From NCBI GenBank assembly GCA_016200125.1, contig JACQFK010000087.1:1-22701 (forward strand): a stretch of 22,701 bases of DNA. The letters are read 5' to 3'. The notes below the pieces were generated by a model. The model was not told where the DNA came from. It saw only the letters and a program-made list of their open reading frames with translations, and did no database searches. The position numbers and the translations under genes were made by a program. This DNA comes from Planctomycetota bacterium (GTDB taxonomy: Bacteria; Planctomycetota; MHYJ01; JACPRB01). Of the stretch, positions 14,672 through 21,949 are shown in pieces; position 1 is the first letter of the stretch; every line of letters starts with the position of its first letter.

Positions 14672-15489
14672 GTGTCCGTCCTCAGCCTCAGGAAGGAAGG
14701 CGCGAGATGCTTCCGATAATACCGGATCATGCTCCTCGCGTGAACCCAGGAGTGCCAGCTCAGCAGGCTCCGGTCGGAGACCGCCAGGTGATGGTGCACG
14801 ATCTCCGCGTCGGGAACCCAGAACACGCGCCAGCCCTTCTGGTGCATCCGATAGCACCAGTCGATGTCCTCGACATACAGGTAGTAGCCCTCGTCGAGCA
14901 GGCCCACGTTGTCGATGGCGCGGCGGCGGACGAAGAGGCAGGCCCCGAGCAGCCAGTCCACTTCGCAGGGCCCCGAGGGCGGGGCGTCGAGCATCAGGTG
15001 GCGCGCGTTGGCCGCCGAGCTTTTCGAGAAGAGCCGCAGCGGCGTCCGCCGGGCGAGCACCGAGGAGATCGTCGGGAAGCGGCGGCAGGAGGGCTGGACC
15101 GAGCCGTCGGGGAAGAGCAGCTTCGCCCCGCAGACGCCGGCGTCGGGATGGGCGTCCATGAAGCGGAGCAGCGCCGCGATCGCGCCGGGGCGGATCTCGG
15201 TGTCGGGGTTGAGCACGAGGACGTAGCGGCCCGACGAGCGGCGCAGCGCGAAGTTGTGGTTGTCCGAGAAGCCGCGGCGGCGGTCCCGCACCTCGACGCT
15301 CACCCAGGGATACTTCTTCTTCACGAGCTCGGGCGTGCCGTCGCCGGAGCGGTTGTCGACGAGGAAGACCTCCAGCGACGCCTCGCCGCGGACCCGGCCG
15401 AGCGCGTCGAGGCAGCGTTCGACGTACCTGCGGTGCTTGTGGGTGACGACGACGATCGAGACGTCGGGCGGATTCGCTTTGGAGGGCAC
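14668..15489 (-). CDS. GT2-family glycosyltransferase (rhamnosyltransferase-like)
   Basis: A 273-residue GT-A-fold enzyme: SIVVVTHKHRRYVERCLDAL at the N-terminus, VDNRSGDGT (VDN 44-46), a GFSDNHNFALR segment typical of WbbL-like enzymes, the metal-binding-type LNPDTEI (NPD 94-96), GACLFVRRRAIDNVGLLDE, and a catalytic YVEDIDWCYR. There is no membrane helix; it acts at the cytoplasmic face, adding a sugar to a lipid-linked glycan. Being coupled to rmlC, it may transfer the sugar RmlC helps make, probably rhamnose, but specificity is inferred. GTG at 15489 is taken as start because the fold begins nine residues later and a -10-like TATAAG lies 8 nt before it. No Shine-Dalgarno is present. Confidence 0.9.
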   Translation of the reverse strand: MPSKANPPDVSIVVVTHKHRRYVERCLDALGRVRGEASLEVFLVDNRSGDGTPELVKKKYPWVSVEVRDRRRGFSDNHNFALRRSSGRYVLVLNPDTEIRPGAIAALLRFMDAHPDAGVCGAKLLFPDGSVQPSCRRFPTISSVLARRTPLRLFSKSSAANARHLMLDAPPSGPCEVDWLLGACLFVRRRAIDNVGLLDEGYYLYVEDIDWCYRMHQKGWRVFWVPDAEIVHHHLAVSDRSLLSWHSWVHARSMIRYYRKHLAPSFLRLRTDT

Positions 15490-15497
15490 GGGGACTA

Positions 15498-15506
15498 TCT
15501 TATAAT
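15498..15506. promoter_or_regulatory. Symmetric -10 serving divergent genes
   Basis: CTTATAAT contains TATAAT on + (15501-15506) and TATAAG on - (15503-15498), overlapping in the palindrome TTATAA. On + it serves the DegT gene with a leader of about 27 nt and AAAGGAG at 15523-15529. On - it lies 8 nt before the GTG of the GT2 gene, giving an essentially leaderless message. The -35 regions are weak on both sides. Confidence 0.6.
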
Positions 15507-15539
15507 GCGCGCCGATTCCGGCAAAGGAGCGGCCACCGA

Positions 15540-16594
15540 ATGCGCGTCCCCCTGCTCGATCTGAAGGCGCAGTACGCCCCGCTGCGGGCGGAAATCCGGG
15601 AGGCGATCGACCGCGTCTGCGACTCCCAGCTGTTCATCCTCGGCCCCGAAGTGAGCGGGCTCGAGGAGGAGGTCGCCCGCTTCTGCGGCGTCCAGGCCGC
15701 GGTGGGGGTCTCCTCGGGCACCGACGCGCTGCTCGCCGCCCTGATGGCGCGGGGCGTCGGTCCCGGGGACGAGGTGATCACCCCGACCTACTCGTTCTTC
15801 GCGACGGCGGGCGTGGTCGTGCGGCTGGGCGCCCGGCCGGTGTTCGTCGACATCGACGCCGACTCCTTCAATATCTCTGCGGCGCAGGCGGAGTCGAAGA
15901 TCTCCGCGAAGACCAAGGCGATCCTGCCGGTCCACCTTTACGGCCGGAGCGTCGAGCTGGATCCGATCCTGGCCGCGGCGGCCAGGCGGGGACCGTCGGC
16001 GCCCTCGGCTGCTTCTCGTTCTTCCCGACCAAGAATCTCGGCGGCTTTGGCGACGGCGGCATGATCGTGACCCGCGATCCCGCGGCGGCCGAGTCGCTCA
16101 GGACGCTGCGCGTGCACGGCATGAAGCCCAAGTACTTCCACAAGGAGGTCGGCGGGAACTTCCGGCTCGACGCGATCCAGGCGGCGGTGCTGCGGGTGAA
16201 GCTGAAGCACCTGCCGGCCTGGTCCCGGGCGCGGCGGGCGAATGCCGACCGCTACCGCACCCTATTCGGGAAGGCGGGGCTCTCGAAAGTCCGGCTGCCG
16301 GGCGACGTCCCGGGCCACATTTACAATCAGTTCGTCATCCGCGTTCCCGACCGGGACAAGCTGCAGGCCTTCCTCGCGGAGAAGGGGGTGGGGACGGAGA
16401 TCTACTACCCGCTGCCGCTCCATCTCCAGGAGTGCTTCGCCTCGCTGGGGCATCGCAAGGGCGAGTTCCCGGTGGCGGAGGCGCTGGCGTCGGATTCGCT
16501 GGCGCTGCCGATCTATCCCGAACTGACGGAAGAGCAGCAGGCCTACGTCGTGGATCAGATCAAGTCGTTCTACGCCGGCACACCCCGTTCTTGA
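15540..16594 (+). pseudogene. DegT/DnrJ/EryC1 (WbpE-like) aminotransferase, internal deletion with frameshift
   Basis: The family is PLP-dependent sugar aminotransferases; WbpE makes the 3-amino group of UDP-2,3-diaminouronic acids. Frame 1 (from 15540) encodes an excellent N-terminal half ([65 protein letters not shown]) to residue ~150. It then leaves the family and stops at 16062-16064. The rest resumes in another frame at 15983: [28 protein letters not shown] with the Schiff-base lysine (16031-16033), [30 protein letters not shown]. Aligned with WbpE, about 20 residues (the VIEDAAQ region with the PLP-binding Asp) are absent. Present length plus 61 nt is divisible by three, so a deletion of about 61 nt would account for both losses. 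The junction is CAGGCGG (15983-15989). It is either a true pseudogene or an assembly collapse. The 3' end overlaps the convergent neighbour by 35 bp. Confidence 0.85.
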
Positions 16595-18005
16595 GCACGT
16601 AGGGCGTCGCGGATTTCGTGCAGTGGGCGGTTCCGTCGCCCGTGAGGGGGAGATCCAGCTTGTCGCCGTGACGGCAGACCCATCCGGTCTGCTTCGCGGG
16701 ATTCCCGACCATGAGCGCGAAGGCGGGCACGTTCTTCGTCACGACGGCCCCGGCCCCGATGAAGCAGGATTCCCCGAGCTCGAGGCCGCAGAGGACGGTC
16801 GCGTTGGCCCCGATGGTCGCTCCCCGCCGGACGACCGTGGGCTGGTAGTTGCCCCGCTGGGGGAAGCGGGACCGGGGACGGAGGACGTTCGTGAACACCA
16901 CGCCGGGCCCGAGAAAGACGTCGTCCTCGCAGGTCACGCCCGTGAAAAGGCTGACGTTGTTCTGGACCTTGACGTTCCTCCCGAGCTTCACGTCGGGGGA
17001 GACGACGACGTTCTGGCCCAGGTTGCAGCTCTCGCCGAGCTCGCAGCCGGCCATGAGGTGGGAGAAGTGCCAGATCTTGGATCCCTTGCCGACCCGCGCG
17101 CCGGGATCGATCACGGCCGTGGGGTGGGCGAAGTAGTCGGCTGAAATCATGGCGGCTTCCTCACGATCCAGGCAGGATTGGGCGGCGCGGAGCACGGACA
17201 GAACACGGATCGCCTCGGCGGCGTCGGTCCGAGGCGCCTTGCGGGTCCGGCAGCAGTCCAGGAAATGGGCGCATTCGTCGGCCAGCGGCTCGCTTTCCGG
17301 CACCTCGACGTACTCCGGCTCCTTCTCCGAGGTCTTCGAATACAGGGCAAGCTTCCGGTTCCACGGGGCCCGGACCTTGTTGGGGAAGCGGAGTTGCGTC
17401 ATCGTCGTGTCCGCGACGCCCTTCGTCAGGTAGGCCTGTCCGGAGCAGGCGACGTCGTCGGGCATCGATCCCAGGAGCGAGAGGATCACGGAGAGATCGT
17501 GGGGGGCGAAGCTCCAGAGGGCGTTCTCCTCCTTGCGGACCTTGCCGAGATTGAGGCGGTGGGAGGAGAGGTACTGCAGTTCCCCGAGGCGGCCCTCCTT
17601 GACGAGCGACTGGAGCCGCCGGATGGACGCGTGATACTGGAGGAGGTGGCCGACCATCAGGATGCGCTTGCCGGAGGCGGCGAGGGATTCGAGTTCGCGG
17701 GCCTCGTCCAGGTCGAGGCAGAGGGGCTTCTCGACGAAGACGTCCTTGCCCCAGTCGAGCGCCGCCTTGGCGAGCGCGAAGTGCTGGGCTGCGGGGGCCG
17801 CGATCGCGATCCGCTTGATCTCCGGATCGTGGAAGAGGTCCGTCGCCGACTCCGTGAGCCGCGCGCCGGGGCAGCCGGCGCCGCAGGCGGCGAGCGTCGC
17901 GGCGTTCGTGTCGCAGATCGAACGCAGGACGCCGAGCTTGTGGAAGTTCCGAGCCAGGTTCTTTCCCCAGGCGCCGGCGCCGATCAGGCCAAGGTCCGCG
18001 GGCAC
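16560..18005 (-). CDS. Fused Gfo/Idh/MocA dehydrogenase (WbpB-like) and left-handed beta-helix acetyltransferase (WbpD-like)
   Basis: A 481-residue two-enzyme protein. Residues 1-285 form an NAD(P)-dependent Gfo/Idh/MocA oxidoreductase ([29 protein letters not shown]), matching WbpB/WlbA, which oxidises UDP-GlcNAcA at C3. Residues 286-481 form a hexapeptide-repeat acetyltransferase ([76 protein letters not shown]) matching WbpD/WlbB, which N-acetylates the 3-amino group. The aminotransferase acting between these two steps is the broken DegT gene alongside. GTG 18005 is chosen because GGAGG lies 5 nt upstream; a GTG at 18023 would overlap the previous gene. An ATG exactly at the domain junction (17150-17148) has its own GAGGA-type site. 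It is last in the minus-strand operon, 1 nt after wbuX. Confidence 0.88.
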   Translation of the reverse strand: MPADLGLIGAGAWGKNLARNFHKLGVLRSICDTNAATLAACGAGCPGARLTESATDLFHDPEIKRIAIAAPAAQHFALAKAALDWGKDVFVEKPLCLDLDEARELESLAASGKRILMVGHLLQYHASIRRLQSLVKEGRLGELQYLSSHRLNLGKVRKEENALWSFAPHDLSVILSLLGSMPDDVACSGQAYLTKGVADTTMTQLRFPNKVRAPWNRKLALYSKTSEKEPEYVEVPESEPLADECAHFLDCCRTRKAPRTDAAEAIRVLSVLRAAQSCLDREEAAMISADYFAHPTAVIDPGARVGKGSKIWHFSHLMAGCELGESCNLGQNVVVSPDVKLGRNVKVQNNVSLFTGVTCEDDVFLGPGVVFTNVLRPRSRFPQRGNYQPTVVRRGATIGANATVLCGLELGESCFIGAGAVVTKNVPAFALMVGNPAKQTGWVCRHGDKLDLPLTGDGTAHCTKSATPYVLKNGVCRRRTT

Positions 18006-18006
18006 G

Positions 18007-19107
18007 TCAGCCTCCGAAGGCACGATAAACCGCCCTCAGGGCGGGATAGAGCCATCCCCTGTCGTAGGAGGGATAGTCCTCGAAGCGCCGGGGCGGAAGG
18101 GCCATGATGCGGTCAAACTCCTCCGGAGTCAACGCCAGCTTCTTGATCACGTACTCCCGGTCCTGGGCCTGGAGCTCCGGGGCATAGGGCTCCTTCGCCA
18201 GTTCCGCCTGCGCGGCGTCGCGGGTCGTCTCGCCGGAGCAGATGAGGCTCGAGAGGTGGCACTTGCGCTTGTCGAAGCCGAACTTGCGGGGCAGGAGGAC
18301 CCCCTGGTAGAAGCGGGTGTAGATCGATTCGTGGTGCTTGCCGCCGTAGTAGGTCCAGCCCAGCTTCTCCTCGAGGATTCTCATGGCGTCCTTCCGCGAG
18401 TAGTCGACGAGGTTGAGCAGGTCGACCCATCGGATCGCAGACCGGTCGCGGATCAACTGAAGCATTCCCTGATGGGGAAACGTCGTGAGCGGCCGGCTTC
18501 CGAACTGCGCGTGGACGGAGCGGATGTACTTCCAGTCCTGGTGGCCGCGCGACCAGGCGCGGGGAAGATGGCTCTCGGTCCGCTGGTTCACCCCCGAGAG
18601 GATGTGGGCAACGCCGGCTTCGCGCGCCTTCCGGAACAGCAGCGCGACGATCGCATGATCGCTGGGGATCTCCGAGTCGGGCGTGGAGGCTTTGAGGAAG
18701 GACAGCTGCAGGTCGCGGAACTCGGGCCAGTCCATGACGTGGGTCTGGAGGTCGATCGCGAGCGTCTTCAGCGTGCGCTCGATGTTCTTCACCGCGAGCT
18801 CCGAATCCCACCCGTTGTCGAGGTGGACCGCGAGCGGCCGCAGTCCCAGCTCCCTGGCCTTCCAGGCGACGAAGGTGCTGTCGACCCCGCCGCTCACGCC
18901 GATGACGCAGTCGTACTCCCTGCCCTTGCCCTGGGTCCGGATCTCCTCGACGAGGGCGGTGAGCCGGCGCCGGCCCTCGTCGCCGCTGAACACGCGTGCG
19001 CGGACGTTCTCATCGTAGGTGCGGCAGTGGTTGCAGACTCCCCGGGCATCGAAGGCGATGTCGGGATCCGTGGTATCCATGACGCAGCGGCCGCAGACCT
19101 TCGTCAT
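18007..19107 (-). CDS. wbuX: N-acetyl sugar amidotransferase (WbuX/WbpG/PseA family)
   Basis: A 366-residue ATP-pyrophosphatase-type enzyme that converts an N-acetyl group on a sugar nucleotide into an acetamidino group. The N-terminus has the zinc-type motif C5GRCVMDTTDP...GVCNHC (C5, C8, C25, C28); the PP-loop SGGVDS is at 72-77; HLDNGWDSELAVKNIE and a DWPEFRDLQLSFLKAS segment follow the family. Members normally take ammonia from a HisH-like/HisF-like pair (WbuY/WbuZ). The HisF-like gene overlaps this one by 4 nt (ATGA), showing coupling, but no HisH-like gene is present in the window. It predicts an amidated, partly charge-neutral sugar in the surface glycan, as in Pseudomonas O5 or Campylobacter flagellin sugars. 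Confidence 0.92.
   Translation of the reverse strand: MTKVCGRCVMDTTDPDIAFDARGVCNHCRTYDENVRARVFSGDEGRRRLTALVEEIRTQGKGREYDCVIGVSGGVDSTFVAWKARELGLRPLAVHLDNGWDSELAVKNIERTLKTLAIDLQTHVMDWPEFRDLQLSFLKASTPDSEIPSDHAIVALLFRKAREAGVAHILSGVNQRTESHLPRAWSRGHQDWKYIRSVHAQFGSRPLTTFPHQGMLQLIRDRSAIRWVDLLNLVDYSRKDAMRILEEKLGWTYYGGKHHESIYTRFYQGVLLPRKFGFDKRKCHLSSLICSGETTRDAAQAELAKEPYAPELQAQDREYVIKKLALTPEEFDRIMALPPRRFEDYPSYDRGWLYPALRAVYRAFGG
18011..18015 (-). promoter_or_regulatory. Shine-Dalgarno deciding the fusion-gene start
   Basis: On the minus strand GGAGG is followed by CTGAC and then GTG (18005). The site lies inside the last codons of wbuX, and the wbuX TGA sits between it and the GTG, a typical coupled junction. 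Confidence 0.65.
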
Positions 19108-19787
19108 GGGCGCTCGGGATAGCTGATGAGCACCGCGCGGTGCTTGCCGTGGTAGACGAAGAGGCTGCCGGCGGCGGCCGCGGCGGCGCCGGCCTTGATC
19201 GCCTCCGCGAGGTCGTTGGTGCTGGCGGCTCCGCCGAGCGCGATCAGCGGCACGCCGACCGCCTCCGCGACCCGGCGAATCAGCGCGAGGTCAAAGCCGG
19301 TCATCGTTCCGTCGCGGTCCATCGAGTTCAGCAGGATCTCCCCCGCGCCCGCCGCCTGGGCGTCGCGGGCGCAGTCCGCAGGATCGACGCCGAGGGAACG
19401 GACCTTTCCCGCCTGCACGTCGATCGCCGCCACGATGCTCTGGGAGCCGACGAGCTCGGCCGATGTCCGGAGGAGCGTGAGATCGCCCGGCTTGAGCACG
19501 ACCTTCTCGAAACCCGAGGCCAGGACGGCCCGGACATCCTCGGTCGTGCGGAGGCCGCCGCCGTAGGCGAGCGGCATGAAGGCTTCGCCGGCGATGCTCC
19601 GGAGGAGCGGCAGGTCGGGCGTCCTGCAGGCGATATCGAGGAGGAACAGCTCGTCGACTTCCTTCGTGTTGAAGATCTTCACGACGTTGAGGGGGTCGCC
19701 CACATAGGCGGGCTGCGCGAAGCGGACCGTCTTGACGAGGCCCCCCTCCTTGAGGAGCAGGCAGGGAATGATGCGGGTCCGGAGCAT
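19104..19787 (-). CDS. wbuZ: HisF-like glycosyl amidation-associated protein WbuZ
   Basis: A 227-residue (beta-alpha)8 barrel of the HisF superfamily. In true HisF (imidazole glycerol phosphate synthase) the N-terminus reads CLDVKDG with catalytic Asp11; here it is CLLLKEGG with Leu at position 11, as in the WbuZ/HisF2 group, while the second Asp (AID, D123) is kept. It also has the WbuZ-like start RTRIIPCLLLKEGGLVKTVRF, AYVGDPLNVVKIFN and VDELFLLDI. It should channel ammonia to the WbuX amidotransferase, encoded next with an ATGA overlap. A histidine-biosynthesis role is unlikely. It is 227 residues against about 250 for HisF. No Shine-Dalgarno; TACCAT 6 nt before the ATG may be a local -10, 19 bp after the GT4 stop. 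Confidence 0.9.
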   Translation of the reverse strand: MLRTRIIPCLLLKEGGLVKTVRFAQPAYVGDPLNVVKIFNTKEVDELFLLDIACRTPDLPLLRSIAGEAFMPLAYGGGLRTTEDVRAVLASGFEKVVLKPGDLTLLRTSAELVGSQSIVAAIDVQAGKVRSLGVDPADCARDAQAAGAGEILLNSMDRDGTMTGFDLALIRRVAEAVGVPLIALGGAASTNDLAEAIKAGAAAAAAGSLFVYHGKHRAVLISYPERP

Positions 19788-19806
19788 CGGAGGATGGTAC
19801 CGCGGA

Positions 19807-21006
19807 TCAGCCGCGCCGTGAAGGACCGAGCATCGTGCCGTAGGTTTCGAGCATCTGCCCCGCGATCGACCGCGCGTCGAACTGCGTCCGGTAGCGGGCC
19901 CGGGCCTGCTCCCCGAGGCGCGAACGGAGGGCGGGATCGTCCGCCAGCCGGGCGATCGCGGCCGCGAGGGCCTTCGGATCGGCCTCCGGGACGATGAGGC
20001 CCGTGACGCCGTCCTGGACGATGTCCTCCACCCGGTCCCGGAGCGCGACGACGGAGGGGATCCCCTGGACGCCGGCCTCGAAGACGCTGCGGCCGACGCC
20101 GTTCAGCCGGCTCGGGAAGACGACCACGTCCGTCTCGGCGAACACGCCGTCTTCCGCGGGGACGTGGCCCATGAGGCGGACGGAGTCCTGCAGCCCCCGG
20201 CGGACGATGCCTTCTCGCAGGTCGCGCTCGACGTCGCGCGTCAGGCCGAGCCAGGACCCGAGCCTTCCGCGCAACGAGGCGTGGAAGTCCGGCGGCCAGC
20301 GGTTCTCCCCATAGAGACGGAAGACGAGGTCCTTGCGGTCGCGCAGGATCGAGGCGGCTTCGAGGAGATCGCTGACGCCTTTGAACTCCGCGAGTCCCGC
20401 GAGGAAGGAGAAGGTGATCGGGCCCCCCCTGCGGGCGGGCAGGGCGGCGTCGGAAGCCACGGGGTTGTAGATGACGCGGACGGGGCCGACCGGCGGGAGG
20501 GACCCGCTGACGCTCCGGTCGATGGCGACCACCTGGTCGACGTAGCGCCGGAGGAAGTAGGCCGTGAGCGGACCCTGCCACGCCGATTCCCGGTCGGCGA
20601 CGGCGCGGACGTGCATCAGGACCGGCTTGCCGAGGCGATGGGCGGCGACGGCGGCCTGGAACATCCCGTGGTCGTTCAGGTGGACGAGGTCGGGGTCGAC
20701 GTTGCGGATCGCGTCGCGAAGGGCCTCGCCGTGGCGCAGTTGCCAGACGGCGCGCAGGACGCTGCCCCAGCGGAGACCGCGGACGGGGATGCCCCGGATG
20801 TTCTGGAAGAGCGAGATCGCGGGGATGGGGAGGGTCCGGGCGCCCGCGGCCCGGAACTCGGCGTCCGCCCGGCCCGGCGGGGTCAGGACGACCGCCTCGA
20901 CGGCTCCGGGAGGGAAGCCCTGGATCAGGAAGCGGAGGCTGCGGACCGACCCGGCCGGCGCGGAGGAGGGGTTGACGTACAGCACCCGAAGGGGCCTTTC
21001 TGACAT
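19807..21006 (-). CDS. GT4-family glycosyltransferase
   Basis: A 399-residue GT-B-fold enzyme, first gene of the minus-strand operon. The N-terminus (LRVLYVNPSSAPAGSVRSLRFLIQGF) matches GT4 acceptor domains, and the C-terminal donor domain shows a TFSFLAGLAEFKGVSDLLEAA strand-helix, VRLMGHVPAEDGVFAETDVVVFPSRLNGVGRSVFEAGVQGIPSVV and DGVTGLIVPEADPKALAAAI. In the usual E-x7-E pair the first Glu is Asn (N-G-V-G-R-S-V-F-E), a variation seen in some GT4 members. It is cytoplasmic or peripheral and adds a sugar to a lipid-linked intermediate; donor unknown. ATG 21006 is chosen because the family begins there; the frame stays open upstream, but that part overlaps the epimerase gene and its promoter. 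TACAAT lies 9 nt before the ATG, and there is no Shine-Dalgarno. Confidence 0.9.
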   Translation of the reverse strand: MSERPLRVLYVNPSSAPAGSVRSLRFLIQGFPPGAVEAVVLTPPGRADAEFRAAGARTLPIPAISLFQNIRGIPVRGLRWGSVLRAVWQLRHGEALRDAIRNVDPDLVHLNDHGMFQAAVAAHRLGKPVLMHVRAVADRESAWQGPLTAYFLRRYVDQVVAIDRSVSGSLPPVGPVRVIYNPVASDAALPARRGGPITFSFLAGLAEFKGVSDLLEAASILRDRKDLVFRLYGENRWPPDFHASLRGRLGSWLGLTRDVERDLREGIVRRGLQDSVRLMGHVPAEDGVFAETDVVVFPSRLNGVGRSVFEAGVQGIPSVVALRDRVEDIVQDGVTGLIVPEADPKALAAAIARLADDPALRSRLGEQARARYRTQFDARSIAGQMLETYGTMLGPSRRG

Positions 21007-21015
21007 CGGGGCCGC

Positions 21016-21021
21016 ATTGTA
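21016..21021 (-). promoter_or_regulatory. -10 of the GT4-wbuZ-wbuX-fusion operon
   Basis: TACAAT (5/6) on the minus strand ends 9 nt before ATG 21006, so the leader would be only 2-3 nt. A weak TTCAAC lies 17 nt further upstream (21044-21039). It is placed back-to-back with the epimerase promoter in a 33-bp gap. Confidence 0.5.
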
Positions 21022-21026
21022 GCGGG

Positions 21027-21032
21027 TATAAT
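21027..21032 (+). promoter_or_regulatory. -10 of the epimerase-methyltransferase pair
   Basis: A perfect TATAAT ends 7 nt before the TTG start at 21040, predicting transcription from the start codon itself. The only -35-like sequence, CTGACA (21000-21005), is at 21-nt spacing, too long for a normal promoter. Confidence 0.6.
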
Positions 21033-21039
21033 CGCGCCG

Positions 21040-21900
21040 TTGAAAGTTCATTTGACGGGCGCCACGGGCTTCATCGGATCCCACGTCGCGCGCGAGCTGG
21101 TCCTCCGCGGCCATGAGGTGCACGCCGTCGTCCGACCCTCCAGCGACCGGAGGCGGATCCGCGATCTGGAAGCGAAGATCCGCGTCTGGGAAGGGGGGAT
21201 GGATCACGTGCCGGTCGAGGCGGACGTCGCGGTCCATCTGGCGTGGATCGCGGCGCCCGGGAAGTACCTGACGGACCCTGAGAACCGGGACTGCCTGGAG
21301 GCGAGCCGGAGGTTGCTGGCGAAGCTGCGGGGCCGGGCGGTCTTCATCGGCACCTGTTTCGAATACGACCTCGGAGCGGGGCTGCTGCGCGAGGACTCGC
21401 CGACGAAGCCCGCGACGCTCTACGCGGAGTGCAAGGATGCGCTCCGGCGGGACCTGGAGCGGCGGCCCGATTCGGCGTGGATCCGGCTCTTTTACCAGTA
21501 CGGACCCTGGGAGGACGAGCGGCGCCTGGTGGCGGCGGTCATGACCGGCCAGCTCCGGGGAACGCCGAGCAAGGTGTCGACCGGGGGCCAGCGCTTGGAC
21601 TACCTGCATGTGGAGGACGTCGCCCGGGGGGTCTGCTCGGTGGCGGAGAGCCGCCTGGAGGGCTGTGTGAACGTCGGTTCCGGCTCGGCGCCGAGCGTGA
21701 AGGAGATCGTCACGAAGATCGCCGGGCTGGGCGGCCGGCCGGAGCTGATCCAGTGGGGGGCCTATCCCGAGAAGCCCGGCGAGCCGAAGCTGATCCAGGC
21801 CGACACGGCCCGGCTCCGCTCCACCGGCTGGACTCCGAAGTACAGCTTGGACGAGGGCCTCCAGCAGACCTTCGACTGGTGGCGGCATGCAACGAAATGA
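21040..21900 (+). CDS. NAD-dependent sugar-nucleotide epimerase/dehydratase (extended SDR)
   Basis: A 286-residue extended short-chain dehydrogenase. The nucleotide-binding motif TGATGFIG (6-13) lies at the extreme N-terminus, and the catalytic tyrosine and lysine are Y128-A-E-C-K132. FIGTCFEYD, RLFYQYGPWED, DYLHVEDVARG and VNVGSGSAPSVKEIV follow the NAD-dependent epimerase/dehydratase family. It is shorter than GalE or RmlB (about 330-360) and resembles the 280-300-residue sugar 4-ketoreductase or epimerase group. Substrate cannot be told; a nucleotide sugar for the same glycan is likely. TTG at 21040 is taken as start since the glycine motif begins five residues in and no other start fits. 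The start codon falls at the predicted transcription start. It precedes the methyltransferase gene by 49 bp and is divergent from the GT4 operon. Confidence 0.85.
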   Translation: MKVHLTGATGFIGSHVARELVLRGHEVHAVVRPSSDRRRIRDLEAKIRVWEGGMDHVPVEADVAVHLAWIAAPGKYLTDPENRDCLEASRRLLAKLRGRAVFIGTCFEYDLGAGLLREDSPTKPATLYAECKDALRRDLERRPDSAWIRLFYQYGPWEDERRLVAAVMTGQLRGTPSKVSTGGQRLDYLHVEDVARGVCSVAESRLEGCVNVGSGSAPSVKEIVTKIAGLGGRPELIQWGAYPEKPGEPKLIQADTARLRSTGWTPKYSLDEGLQQTFDWWRHATK

Positions 21901-21949
21901 ACCGTTTGTTTCGTTTCAACTTTGTGGTGTTTCACGTTTCGCGTGACGC

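Noticed and set aside
14672..14857. Upstream extension of the rmlC frame
   Set aside because: It overlaps the GT2 gene in another frame; RmlC homology starts at GTG 14671.
17662..19122. 486-codon open frame on + across wbuX and the fusion gene
   Set aside because: No family pattern; wbuX and the dehydrogenase on - have clear motifs.
19104..19787. HisF of histidine biosynthesis
   Set aside because: Catalytic Asp11 is Leu, and the gene is coupled to a sugar amidotransferase, fitting WbuZ.
21007..21888. Upstream extension of the GT4 frame
   Set aside because: It overlaps the epimerase gene on the other strand and has no family match; GT4 homology begins right after ATG 21006.
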